Source of the DNA: Conexibacter woesei DSM 14684
Lineage (GTDB): Bacteria; Actinomycetota; Thermoleophilia; Solirubrobacterales; Solirubrobacteraceae
Direction of reading: 5' to 3'
Length of the DNA stretch: 64,000 bases
NCBI RefSeq assembly: GCF_000025265.1
Contig: NC_013739.1
Coordinates: 5,256,001-5,320,000, forward strand
Part shown: piece by piece, positions 15,936 through 24,222 of the stretch
Position numbering within the stretch: position 1 is the stretch's first letter
How the letters are laid out: each line of letters begins with the position of its first letter
Notes under the pieces: generated by a model
Seen by the model: the letters and a program-made list of their open reading frames with translations, nothing else
What the model was told of the DNA's origin: nothing
The model's database searches: none
Made by a program: the position numbers and the translations under genes

Positions 15936-17674
15936 GCGAGCGCGGCGGCGGCGGCCGCGGCGGCCGCACGCGCCGCGCAGGTCGCGCCCTCCCCCGCCCG
16001 CGGATCGGGCGGGGGGCGGCGTTCCTCGCGCCGCTGACGCTGCTGACGCTCGTCGCCTTCGACGTCCCGCTCGCGCTGCTGCTCGGGCAGAGCGTCTTCG
16101 ACCCGTCCGCGACGACCGCCAACTACCGCGAGGTCGTCGAGACCGAGGCGTACACGCGGATCCTCGGCTCGACGCTGCGCGTCGCGGCGATCACGACCGC
16201 GATCTGCCTGCTGCTCGGCTACCCGCTCGCGCTCTGGCTCGCGCGAATGGCGCCGGCCCGCCGACGGATCGCGATCGCGCTGCTGGTGCTGCCGTTCTGG
16301 GTCTCGATCCTCGTGCGCGCGTACGCATGGCTCGTGCTGCTCGGCAACAACGGCGCCGTCAACCGCGGGCTGATCGAGCTGGGGATCGTCGGCAGCCCCG
16401 TGCAGTTCCTCTATGACAGCGCCGGCGTCACGCTCGGCACCGTCTCGATCCTGCTGCCGTTCCTGGTGCTGCCGCTGTACGCCGGGATCGCGCGCGTCGA
16501 CACGCGCCTGCTCGGCGCCGCCGCGTCGCTCGGCGCCGGCCCCGCGACCGTGCTGCGGCGCGTGCTGCTGCCGCTGACCTTCCCCGCGGCACTGGCCGGT
16601 GCGGTGCTCGTGTTCGTGCTGACGCTCGGCTTCTTCGTCACGCCCGCGGTGCTCGGCGGCGGCAAGGTGCCGCTGCTGGCGACGCTGCTCGACGCGCTCG
16701 TCAACGACGTCGGCGACTGGGGTCTGGCGGCGGCGCTGTCGGTGCTGCTGCTGGCCGCGACCGCGCTCGCCTTCGCGCTCGTCGCGCGGCTCGCCGGCCG
16801 CGGCGCGCTGGTCGGCGCGATGGGCGGCGGCGCGACGGCGAGCGAGACGGCGCTGCACCGCGCGCCGGTCGCGCCCGTCACGCGCGGCGGCCGCGTCGCG
16901 CTCGGCACGATCGGCTGCGTCACGTTCGCGCTGCTCGTAGCGCCGGTGCTCGTCGTCGTGCCGATGTCGTTCTCAAGCGCCGCGACGCTGGAGTTCCCGC
17001 CGCCCGGCTTCTCGCTGCGCTGGTACGACGCGCTCTTCTCCGACGCGACCTGGCTCGACGCCGCGCGCTCCTCCGCCCTGCTCGCACTCGCCGCCAGCGC
17101 GATCGCGCTCGTGCTCGGCGCGGCCGCCGCCTACGGGCTCGCGCGCCGCCGCGGGCACGGCGGCGGTCTGCTGCTCGCGCACTTCGTCGCGCCGGTCGCG
17201 ACGCCGACGATCATCACCGCCGTCGCGCTCTACGTCGCGGGCGCGAAGACCGGTCTGCTCGGCAGCTGGGGCGGGCTGCTGGCCGCGCACGTCGTGCTCG
17301 TCGCGCCGTTCGTCGTGATCGTGCTGGCGCCGGCATTCCGGACGGTCGACGAGCGGCTGGAGCGGGCCGCCTGGTCGCTCGGCGCGTCGCGGCTGACGGC
17401 GCTGCGGCGTGTCGTGCTGCCGCCGCTGCTGCCGAGCCTGCTGTCGGCGTGGCTGTTCGCCTTCCTCGTCAGCTTCGACGAGCTGGTCGTGACGTACTTC
17501 GTCGCGGGCACGCACGAGACGCTGCCGAAGCGGATGTTCAACGAGCTGGCAGTCGAGATCACGCCGATGGTCACGGCCGTCTCGACGCTGCTCGTCGCCC
17601 TCACCGCGGCCGCGCTCGCGCTGTCGCTCGCCGCCGGCCGTCGTGCCGGCGGCAGATCACCGCCAACCGACTGA
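15908..17674 (+). CDS. Fused PotB-PotC-type ABC permease
   Basis: One 588-residue frame carries two complete permease halves. The first (about 20-305) matches PotB types, including the EAA loop region GAAASLGAGPATVLRRVLLPLTFP. The second (about 320-585) matches PotC types, with AAWSLGASRLTALRRVVLPPLLPS. The join around residues 300-325 (RGALVGAMGGGATASETALHRAP) has no stop codon, so this is a genuine fusion rather than two overlapping genes. Each half has about six membrane segments. The ATG at 15908 starts within the end of the binding-protein gene and gives a short Gly/Arg-rich leader before the first span. It forms the membrane channel of the importer encoded by the two genes before it. 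Confidence 0.88.
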   Translation: MGSVEAQPLSERGGGGRGGRTRRAGRALPRPRIGRGAAFLAPLTLLTLVAFDVPLALLLGQSVFDPSATTANYREVVETEAYTRILGSTLRVAAITTAICLLLGYPLALWLARMAPARRRIAIALLVLPFWVSILVRAYAWLVLLGNNGAVNRGLIELGIVGSPVQFLYDSAGVTLGTVSILLPFLVLPLYAGIARVDTRLLGAAASLGAGPATVLRRVLLPLTFPAALAGAVLVFVLTLGFFVTPAVLGGGKVPLLATLLDALVNDVGDWGLAAALSVLLLAATALAFALVARLAGRGALVGAMGGGATASETALHRAPVAPVTRGGRVALGTIGCVTFALLVAPVLVVVPMSFSSAATLEFPPPGFSLRWYDALFSDATWLDAARSSALLALAASAIALVLGAAAAYGLARRRGHGGGLLLAHFVAPVATPTIITAVALYVAGAKTGLLGSWGGLLAAHVVLVAPFVVIVLAPAFRTVDERLERAAWSLGASRLTALRRVVLPPLLPSLLSAWLFAFLVSFDELVVTYFVAGTHETLPKRMFNELAVEITPMVTAVSTLLVALTAAALALSLAAGRRAGGRSPPTD

Positions 17675-17686
17675 AGGAGAGCGCCG

Positions 17687-19504
17687 ATGCGCATCCCGAG
17701 GATCGCCGCCACGCTGCTCGCGTGCGCGGCCGCAGTCGCCGTGCCCGCCACCGCGGCGTCCGCCGCGGACCCCGACCCCGTCACGAGCGCCCAGTACGTG
17801 ACGATGCGCGACGGCGTCAGGATCGCCGTCGACGTCACGCTGCCGGCCGGGCTGCCGGCCGGGAAGCGGATCGGCGCCGTCGTCGAGGCGACCCGCTACC
17901 ACCGCGCCGACGAGGGCGCCGGCGTCTCCGGCTCGGCCCGCTTCTGGACCGCCGCCGGCTACGCGCTCGTCGACGTCGACGCACGCGGCACCGGCGCGTC
18001 GTTCGGCTCGCGCAGCGGCGAGTGGTCGCGCGCGGAGGTGCGCGACTACGACGAACTGCTCGACTGGATCGCGGAGCAGCCGTGGTCCAACGGCCGCGCC
18101 GGCGCGGTCGGCACCTCCTACTCCGGCAACACCGCCGAGCTGATGGCCTCGCTCGGCAACGAGCACCTGCGCGCCGTCGCCCCGCTGTTCCCCGACTACG
18201 ACGTCTACGAGGACCTCGCGATGCCGGGCGGCGTCCGCAACAGCATGATGCTCGACACGTGGCTGTCGCTGACGCGTGCGCTCGACGAGATCGACGGCGC
18301 CGCCTGCGACTTCGGCAGGCTCACCGGACAGTCGTGCGAGGAGGCGGCCGCGGGCCTCGGGACGGTCAAGCCGGTCGACGGGCCCGACGGGCCGGCGCTG
18401 CGCGCGGCGGCGATCCGCGACCACCAGCGCAGCCTCGACCTGCCCAGAGCGGTCGCGCGGATGGGCTTCAAGGACGATCGCGGCAGCGGCTTCCGCTGGA
18501 GCGACGGCTCGGGCTACGCCCACCGCCGCGCGACAGAACGCGGCGGCGTGCCGATGCTGACGGCAGCCAGCTGGCTCGACGCCGGCACCGCCAACGGCTC
18601 GCTCGCGCGGCTGCTCTCGCTCGACGTGCCGCAGGAGGCGTACATCGGCGCGTGGAGCCACGGCGCCTCGTTCACGACCGACCCGTTCCGGCCGGCGAAC
18701 GAGCGCGGCAGCTTCGAGCGCGCCGAGCTGATGGGCCGCGTGAAGGCGTTCTTCGACCGCTACGTCCAGCGCGGCGAACGCCCGCGCCCCGGCCGCGCGC
18801 TTCGCTACGCGACACTCGGCGAGAGAGCGTGGCGGACGACGGCGAGCTGGCCGCTGCGCGGCACCCGAACCGCCCGCTGGTACCTGCGCGCCGGCAGCGC
18901 GCTGGCGCGCGAGCGGCCGTCCGAGCGGCGCGCCGCCGACCGCCACCGGCCCGACCCGCGCGCGAGCAGCGGCGGCGGGCGCTGGAAGACGCAGCTCGGC
19001 GGCGCCGACGTCGTCTATCCCGACCGCCGCAAGGAGGACCGCCGGCTGTTGACGTACACGAGCCCGCCGCTGGCGCGCGCGACCCACGTCGCGGGGCTCG
19101 CCAGAGTCACGCTCCAGCTCGCCTCCAGCCGCCCCGACGGGACACTGATCGCCTACCTCGAGGACGTCGCGCCGAACGGGCGCGTGACCTACCTGACCGA
19201 GGGTCAGCTGCGGCTCGCCAGCCGCGCCGTCGCCCGCCGCGACGCGCCGCACCGCCTGCTGCGCACGCCGCGCACGTTCGCGCGCGGCGACGCGCGGCCG
19301 ATGGCCCCCGGCCGCGTCGAGCCGGTCGTGCTCGACCTGCTGCCGACGTCGGCGCGGATCGCCGCCGGCCACCGGCTGCGGATCGCGATCGCCGGCGCCG
19401 ACGCGGGCCTGTTCGCACAGCTGCCGGCTGACGGGAACGTGACGTACACAGTCCGCCGCGACCGTGCGAAGCCGTCATACGTGGACGTGCCCGTCGCCCC
19501 GTAG
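17687..19504 (+). CDS. Secreted CocE/NonD-type (X-Pro dipeptidyl-peptidase S15) hydrolase
   Basis: A 605-residue alpha/beta hydrolase with an N-terminal signal peptide (about 1-27, ending ASAA). The start of the catalytic domain reads VTMRDGVRIAVDVTLPAG; YALVDVDARGTGAS and GRAGAVGTSYSGN carry the oxyanion loop and the nucleophile Ser144. The C-terminal jelly-roll domain runs from about 430 (ARVTLQLASSRPDGTLIAYLEDV, GHRLRIAIAGADAG). Such enzymes cleave esters or amides such as cocaine or acyl amino acids. It starts 12 bases after the permease with an AAGGAGAG site, so it is probably the last gene of the operon. It may release the acid that the transporter imports and the ligase activates (inference). 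Confidence 0.85.
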   Translation: MRIPRIAATLLACAAAVAVPATAASAADPDPVTSAQYVTMRDGVRIAVDVTLPAGLPAGKRIGAVVEATRYHRADEGAGVSGSARFWTAAGYALVDVDARGTGASFGSRSGEWSRAEVRDYDELLDWIAEQPWSNGRAGAVGTSYSGNTAELMASLGNEHLRAVAPLFPDYDVYEDLAMPGGVRNSMMLDTWLSLTRALDEIDGAACDFGRLTGQSCEEAAAGLGTVKPVDGPDGPALRAAAIRDHQRSLDLPRAVARMGFKDDRGSGFRWSDGSGYAHRRATERGGVPMLTAASWLDAGTANGSLARLLSLDVPQEAYIGAWSHGASFTTDPFRPANERGSFERAELMGRVKAFFDRYVQRGERPRPGRALRYATLGERAWRTTASWPLRGTRTARWYLRAGSALARERPSERRAADRHRPDPRASSGGGRWKTQLGGADVVYPDRRKEDRRLLTYTSPPLARATHVAGLARVTLQLASSRPDGTLIAYLEDVAPNGRVTYLTEGQLRLASRAVARRDAPHRLLRTPRTFARGDARPMAPGRVEPVVLDLLPTSARIAAGHRLRIAIAGADAGLFAQLPADGNVTYTVRRDRAKPSYVDVPVAP

Positions 19505-19526
19505 GCACCCGGCCGGCGCACGCCGG

Positions 19527-21908
19527 TCAGGCCGGGACGGGCAGCTCGGCGCGGACGACCCAGTCGCCGTCCGCGTCGAGCCCCGCCGTCAGCCGGCCGT
19601 CGTAGAGCCGCACGCGCTCGCGCATTCCGGTGAGGCCGAGCCCGGAGCCGACGGGCGTGAGCGGGTCAGCGCTCGCGGCATGCCGCAGCCCCGCAGGCGC
19701 GCCGACGGGCGGCAGCGAGTCCGCGCCCGCCGGCACGGCCGCCACGAGCGGGTTGCGCACCTCGATCGCGAGCCGTCCGGGCTCGTGCGCGACACGCGCG
19801 CCGACCGCCACCGCGCCGCCGTGCTTGCGCGCGTTCGTCAGCGCCTCCTGGACGATCCGGTAGGCCGCGCCCGCGTGCCCGGCCGGGAGCGCGTCGAGGT
19901 CGCCCGCCAGTTCGAGCCGGACCGCGAGCCCCTGCGCCTGCGCCCGCCGCGCCAGCTCCGTCAGCCGCGCCAGCGGCGGCGTCGCCGCCTCCCGCCGCTC
20001 GCGGCCGTTGCGGCTGCCGTCGAGCGCGGCGAGCAGCTGGTGCAGCTCGCGCACGACCTCCTCGCCGACCTCGGCAACCGCCGTCAGCGCGACCGCCGCG
20101 TCGGCCGGGCGCACGTCGAGCAGCTGGTCGGCGACGGCGCACTGGAGCGTGATCGACGTCAGCCCGTGGCCGACGAGGTCGTGCAGCTCGCGCGCGACGC
20201 GCAGCCGCTCCGCGTTGACGGTCCGCGCGATCGCCGCCGCCTGCAGCCGCTCCTCCTCCGCCGCCAGCGCGCGCAGCTCCGCCGCCTCGGCGAGCCGCCG
20301 CCGGCCGCCGACGCCGGTGATCCACGCCGCCGCCACCATCGTCACGAAGAAGAGGTAGACGCTCGGGGTGTACAGCTGCCAGTCCCAGCTGAACAGCAGC
20401 CCGACGATCACGACGCCGCCGCCCGCGGTCGCGACGCCCGCGAGCGCGGCGAGCCACAGCGGCCGCGCGTAGGCGCCGGCGACGAACGCCGCCAGGAACA
20501 GCGGCGGGTTGAGCCCGAACGCCTCGTCGAAGCCGACGCTGCGGACGCCCGCGATCGCGACGACGGCGAGCACCGTCGCGACCGGCCAGCGGCGCCGCGG
20601 CAGGAACGCGAGCGAGATCGCGACCGCCCCCGCGACGCGCTCGGGCACCGTCGCGGTGCCGTAGAACTCAGCCGGGCGGCCGGCCGCGAGCAGCGCCTCG
20701 CCCAGCTCGACCGCCAGCAGCAGCAGCGGGATCCCCTGCGCTCTCAGCAGCGGCACGACGCGCACCCACGCGTGGCGGTACCGCGGCGCGGGCGGCTCGT
20801 GCGGGTCGGTCGGCAGCACGATCGACAGCCGGCGGCGGCACAGCCGTCCGCGCCGCAGCCTGCCGCCGGCGAGCCGCGCGCGCTCGGCCAGTGCCTCGAC
20901 GCGCGCCGCGTCGAGCGGGCCGACGATCCGCGCGCTCGCGCGCACGACGCCCGCGCCGCGCTCGATCCCGATCCGGGCGCAGCCGGGCAGCTCCGCCAGC
21001 GCGACCAGCACCCGCATCGCGCCCGGCGGCATCGGCTCCTCGGGCGCGGGCACGCCCGCGTGCGCACGCCGGACCGCGATCGGGTCGCCATGCGACTCGC
21101 GTAGCGCCAGCTCGCGCAGCGACGCCGGCACGCCGGCCGCGTCGCGCAGCGGCGGTGGCGCCTCGCTGCGCAGCAGCACGAGCATCCGCCGCATCTCGCT
21201 CATCGCCTGCTGGCTTGCCCGCCGCGCGCGGCCGAGTGCGGCCCGCGCCGTGCCGTTCGCCGCCGCGAGCGTCGAGCGCGCGACCGCGATCTCGTCGAGC
21301 ACGGCGCGCACGCAGCCGGAGACGACCGCGTGCAGCTCGCGCGCGATCCGCGTCCGCTCGATCGTCAGCGCGAGGTCGACGGCGGCCGCGCCGCTCGCGG
21401 CGGCGCGCACCCGCTCGCGGGCGGAGCGCAGCGCCTCGGTGCGGTCGCGCAGGATCACCCCGCCGGCCGCGGCTGGCGCGAAGATCCCGGCCTCGCGCAG
21501 CCACTCGTCGGCGCTGCGGTCGGGCAGCGCGCCGGTCAGGTCGAGCCCGAGCCGCACGCCCATGACGCCGGCGAGGCCGAGCACCGCGGCCGCGGCGGCG
21601 CGGCGCGGGTCGCGCACGTAGGCGCCGAGCCCGAACAGCGCGAGCGGCGTGTAGAGCGCGTAGATCGCGGCGAGGTGCGGCGCGAGGTCGACGATCGACG
21701 CGAGCGCGTGGACGACCATCGCCCCGCCGAAGAACAGCAGCGGGTGGGCGCGGCGCCACAGCACCGCGACGGCTGCCGCGGCCCACAGGACGTGGGCCGC
21801 GGCCTGGCTTCCGCCGGTCCCGCGCAGCGCGACCTCCAGCTGCCCCAGCACGAGCAGCGCGCCGGCGAGCAGGAGGTCGAGCCGCCGGCCCGGCGAGCAC
21901 TCGTGCAT
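19527..21908 (-). CDS. Tandem-duplicated HPK7-type sensor histidine kinase with degenerate first half
   Basis: A 793-residue membrane protein that looks like two NarX-class kinases in line. Half one (1-365) has four or five membrane spans and an H-box-like RIARELHAVVSG (His193). It then loses the dimerisation pattern and has no recognisable ATP-binding N-box. Half two (about 380-793) has further spans, the canonical RVARELHDLVGHGLTSI (His576), and the ATPase N-box AYRIVQEALTNARKHGG with a GSGLGLTGMRERV G-box. The second half should be the active kinase; the first may sense or dimerise. No response regulator is adjacent; the orphan LuxR-type regulator 10 kb upstream is a candidate partner. Convergent with the CocE gene, with a small hairpin (CCGGCG-CA-CGCCGG) between the two stops. 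Confidence 0.85.
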   Translation of the reverse strand: MHECSPGRRLDLLLAGALLVLGQLEVALRGTGGSQAAAHVLWAAAAVAVLWRRAHPLLFFGGAMVVHALASIVDLAPHLAAIYALYTPLALFGLGAYVRDPRRAAAAAVLGLAGVMGVRLGLDLTGALPDRSADEWLREAGIFAPAAAGGVILRDRTEALRSARERVRAAASGAAAVDLALTIERTRIARELHAVVSGCVRAVLDEIAVARSTLAAANGTARAALGRARRASQQAMSEMRRMLVLLRSEAPPPLRDAAGVPASLRELALRESHGDPIAVRRAHAGVPAPEEPMPPGAMRVLVALAELPGCARIGIERGAGVVRASARIVGPLDAARVEALAERARLAGGRLRRGRLCRRRLSIVLPTDPHEPPAPRYRHAWVRVVPLLRAQGIPLLLLAVELGEALLAAGRPAEFYGTATVPERVAGAVAISLAFLPRRRWPVATVLAVVAIAGVRSVGFDEAFGLNPPLFLAAFVAGAYARPLWLAALAGVATAGGGVVIVGLLFSWDWQLYTPSVYLFFVTMVAAAWITGVGGRRRLAEAAELRALAAEEERLQAAAIARTVNAERLRVARELHDLVGHGLTSITLQCAVADQLLDVRPADAAVALTAVAEVGEEVVRELHQLLAALDGSRNGRERREAATPPLARLTELARRAQAQGLAVRLELAGDLDALPAGHAGAAYRIVQEALTNARKHGGAVAVGARVAHEPGRLAIEVRNPLVAAVPAGADSLPPVGAPAGLRHAASADPLTPVGSGLGLTGMRERVRLYDGRLTAGLDADGDWVVRAELPVPA

Positions 21909-21933
21909 CGCCGGATCAGGTCCCGCGCTCGGT

Positions 21934-23349
21934 TCAGCGGCGACCGCGCGAGACGAACACGGTCACTGCCTTCTTGTGCGCGAGCCGCTTGCCCGCCTTG
22001 TGCGAGAGCTTCACGACGCGCCCCTTGCGGACCTTCGCGGATCTGACCTTCTTCGTCTTCGCACCGCAGCCGCGCTTGGCAAGCGCCTTCTTGACGGCCG
22101 GCAGCTTCGAGCCCGCCTTCACCTTCGGGACGACGCAGGCCTTGGCGGGAGCTCTTCTCGGCGTCGGTCTTCTCGTCGGAGTCGGTCTTCTCGTCGGCGG
22201 GGTGCCGCGGTCGACGTTCTCGCAGTCGGCCGCGATCGTGTCGTTCGCATCGGCCACGACGGTGTCGGTGCCGACGCCGCAGACGACGCTGTCGACCTCG
22301 CCGTCGCGGACCTGGATCGTGTCGTTGCCGCCGCCGACGCGGCAGACGAGGAAGTTGCACGAGCCGGTGCCGGCCTCGGCGTTGATCGAGTCCTTGCCGG
22401 GGCCGCCGGTGATCGTGTCGTCGCCGTAGCCGCCCTCGATCGTGTCGTCGCCGCCCTTGCCGTCGATCGTGTCGTTGTAGTCGTGCGTGCGGATGTTGTC
22501 GGCGCCGGGGCCGCCCGCGACGTTCGAGGAGCCCTGGCCGTGGTTGTAGATTCTGACTCTCACGCCCGCGCCGCCGGCGACGAAGCCGGCCGGCTGCGTG
22601 AGCGTGACCTCCTCGAGGTCGACGACGTTGTCGTTCTCGCCGGGATGGCCGTCGTTGGCGACGCCGTCGATCGAGATCGCGAGGCCGGCGCTGGCGCCCT
22701 GCTGGATCCAGTCGGCCTCGGAGCGGTCATAGCCGGGACCGCCGTCGATCGTGTCGGAGCCGACCGAGAGGCTGTCGCCCTCGACGAGGTCGTCGCCGTC
22801 GCCGCCGCGGACGACGTCGTTGCCGCCGTCGCCCTCGACTCTGTCGTTGCCGGGGCCGCCGTCGAGCACGTCGCCGAGGTCGCCGCCGTCGAGCTCGTCG
22901 GTGCCGTCGCCGCCGGAGAAGGTGACGCCGACGCCGCGCAGCGGGCCGTTGAGTCTGTCGTTGCCGGGGCCGCCGTCGAAGACGACCGGGATGCCCGGCA
23001 GGTCGTCGCCGACGATGCCCCAGTCGTCGCCGTCGCCCAGCTCGGCGCGGATGCCCACGGTGCCGGCGATCGGGCAGCGCTGCGTCCCGAGGTCGTCTCT
23101 CTCGAAGTCCTCGCGGTAGCAGCCGGGACCGAGCGCGCCGAGCGTGACGCCCGTGTCGTTGAACTGCAGGTAGCCCGCTCTCCCCAGCTGCGCGACCGAG
23201 GCGCGGAAGTCGTTTCTCTCACCGGGCGCGGCGCGGAAGACCCACCAGCCGCCCTCGTTGGTGAGCTGCCCGGCCGAGGCGGTGCCGCTGACGGCGAGCG
23301 CCAGCAGCAGCGCGAGCAGAACAGCTCGAAATACAGAAGTTCGTCTCAT
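21934..23349 (-). CDS. Secreted Gly-Asp-repeat (RTX-like) protein with C-terminal PASTA domain
   Basis: A 471-residue exported protein. Signal peptide about 1-27 (ending TASA). Residues about 110-380 contain many GGPGNDxL/V nonapeptide-like repeats (FDGGPGNDRLNG, LDGGPGNDRVEG, VRGGDGDDLVEG, IEGGYGDDTITG), which in RTX proteins bind Ca2+ in a parallel beta-roll. A Cys-containing segment (CNFLVCRVGGG, VVCGVGTDTVVAD) is typical of related actinobacterial secreted proteins. After a Thr/Pro/Arg linker, residues about 405-471 form one PASTA-like domain (ACVVPKVKAGSKLPAVKKALAKRGC), usually a peptidoglycan or beta-lactam binder. The combination suggests a surface protein tethered to the wall. It lies 11 bases after the preceding membrane gene. 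Confidence 0.82.
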   Translation of the reverse strand: MRRTSVFRAVLLALLLALAVSGTASAGQLTNEGGWWVFRAAPGERNDFRASVAQLGRAGYLQFNDTGVTLGALGPGCYREDFERDDLGTQRCPIAGTVGIRAELGDGDDWGIVGDDLPGIPVVFDGGPGNDRLNGPLRGVGVTFSGGDGTDELDGGDLGDVLDGGPGNDRVEGDGGNDVVRGGDGDDLVEGDSLSVGSDTIDGGPGYDRSEADWIQQGASAGLAISIDGVANDGHPGENDNVVDLEEVTLTQPAGFVAGGAGVRVRIYNHGQGSSNVAGGPGADNIRTHDYNDTIDGKGGDDTIEGGYGDDTITGGPGKDSINAEAGTGSCNFLVCRVGGGNDTIQVRDGEVDSVVCGVGTDTVVADANDTIAADCENVDRGTPPTRRPTPTRRPTPRRAPAKACVVPKVKAGSKLPAVKKALAKRGCGAKTKKVRSAKVRKGRVVKLSHKAGKRLAHKKAVTVFVSRGRR

Positions 23350-23359
23350 GCAGATGACG

Positions 23360-24049
23360 CTAAGCCGCCGCAGGCGCCGGCACATCGGTCGGAAGTGGCT
23401 TCGCCGTCTCCCGAACGTCAGGGCCGTCGCCACGCACGAGCCGCACGCCCGCGCAGCAGCAGGCGACCATCGTCAGCGAGCCGCCGATCGCGAACGGCAG
23501 CAGCCCGACGGGCAGTGCGAAGACGACGACGTAGCCGGCGACGGCGGCGAACGGCACCCACGCCGGCGCCCAGCTCGCGCGCCACAGCGCGAACAGCAGC
23601 AGCAGCGTGCCGAGGATCGCGCCGGCCACCGCCGGCACCTGGAACAGCGCCTGCAGGCCGTAGCCGCTCGCCTTGTCGGAGACCTCGACGGCCTGCGCGC
23701 TCGGCAGCTCCTGCGCGAGCGCGAGGTCGTAGAAGTCGACGACGAGCAGGCCCGGGAGCGAGACGGTGCCGACGATCGCGAGCGTGCCGCCGATCTTCAG
23801 CAGCCAGCCGCCGCGCGGCGCCAGCAGCGCGACGATCCCGAACGCGGCGGGCGCCCACGCGACCCAGCCGAAGTGCAGGAAGGTCGCGGCGATCTGCGCC
23901 TGCGTCGGATGACCGGCGAGCGCGGCGTGGTAGCTCGCGGTCGTGCCCTCCGACTCCCACGGCGTGACGAGGTAGCCGATCTGCAGCAGCACCGCGGCAG
24001 CGATCAGGCAGACGCCGGTCAGGCGCGGCGACGGGAACGGACGGGACAT
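23360..24049 (-). CDS. Hypothetical polytopic membrane protein
   Basis: A 229-residue protein with about six hydrophobic spans (LTGVCLIAAAVLLQIGYLV, FGIVALLAP, LAIVGTVSLPGLLVV, FQVPAVAGAILGTLLLLFALW, PFAAVAGYVVVFALPVGLLPFAIGG). The C-terminus is Pro/Ala-rich and soluble. No catalytic motif is recognised and I cannot name the family. It is encoded just before the secreted Gly-Asp-repeat protein on the same strand with an 11-base gap, so the two are likely cotranscribed. Confidence 0.65.
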   Translation of the reverse strand: MSRPFPSPRLTGVCLIAAAVLLQIGYLVTPWESEGTTASYHAALAGHPTQAQIAATFLHFGWVAWAPAAFGIVALLAPRGGWLLKIGGTLAIVGTVSLPGLLVVDFYDLALAQELPSAQAVEVSDKASGYGLQALFQVPAVAGAILGTLLLLFALWRASWAPAWVPFAAVAGYVVVFALPVGLLPFAIGGSLTMVACCCAGVRLVRGDGPDVRETAKPLPTDVPAPAAA

Positions 24050-24222
24050 CGGGGAGCCTCCAGGGTTCGGGATGCGCCGACGCTAGGTGCGGGTGGAGGC
24101 GACCGCCTCGCCCGGAGGTCGCAGCCGACCATGACGTGCGGAGCGACTGGTCCCGCCGTTCGGGGGAGAGTTCACGCGATCGACATGACAGACGACCGGC
24201 GCAGCGTGCACACTTCACGGCC

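Noticed and set aside
16819-17674. Separate PotC permease gene starting at ATG 16819
   Set aside because: There is no stop codon between the halves and no ribosome site before this ATG, so a fusion explains the sequence better.
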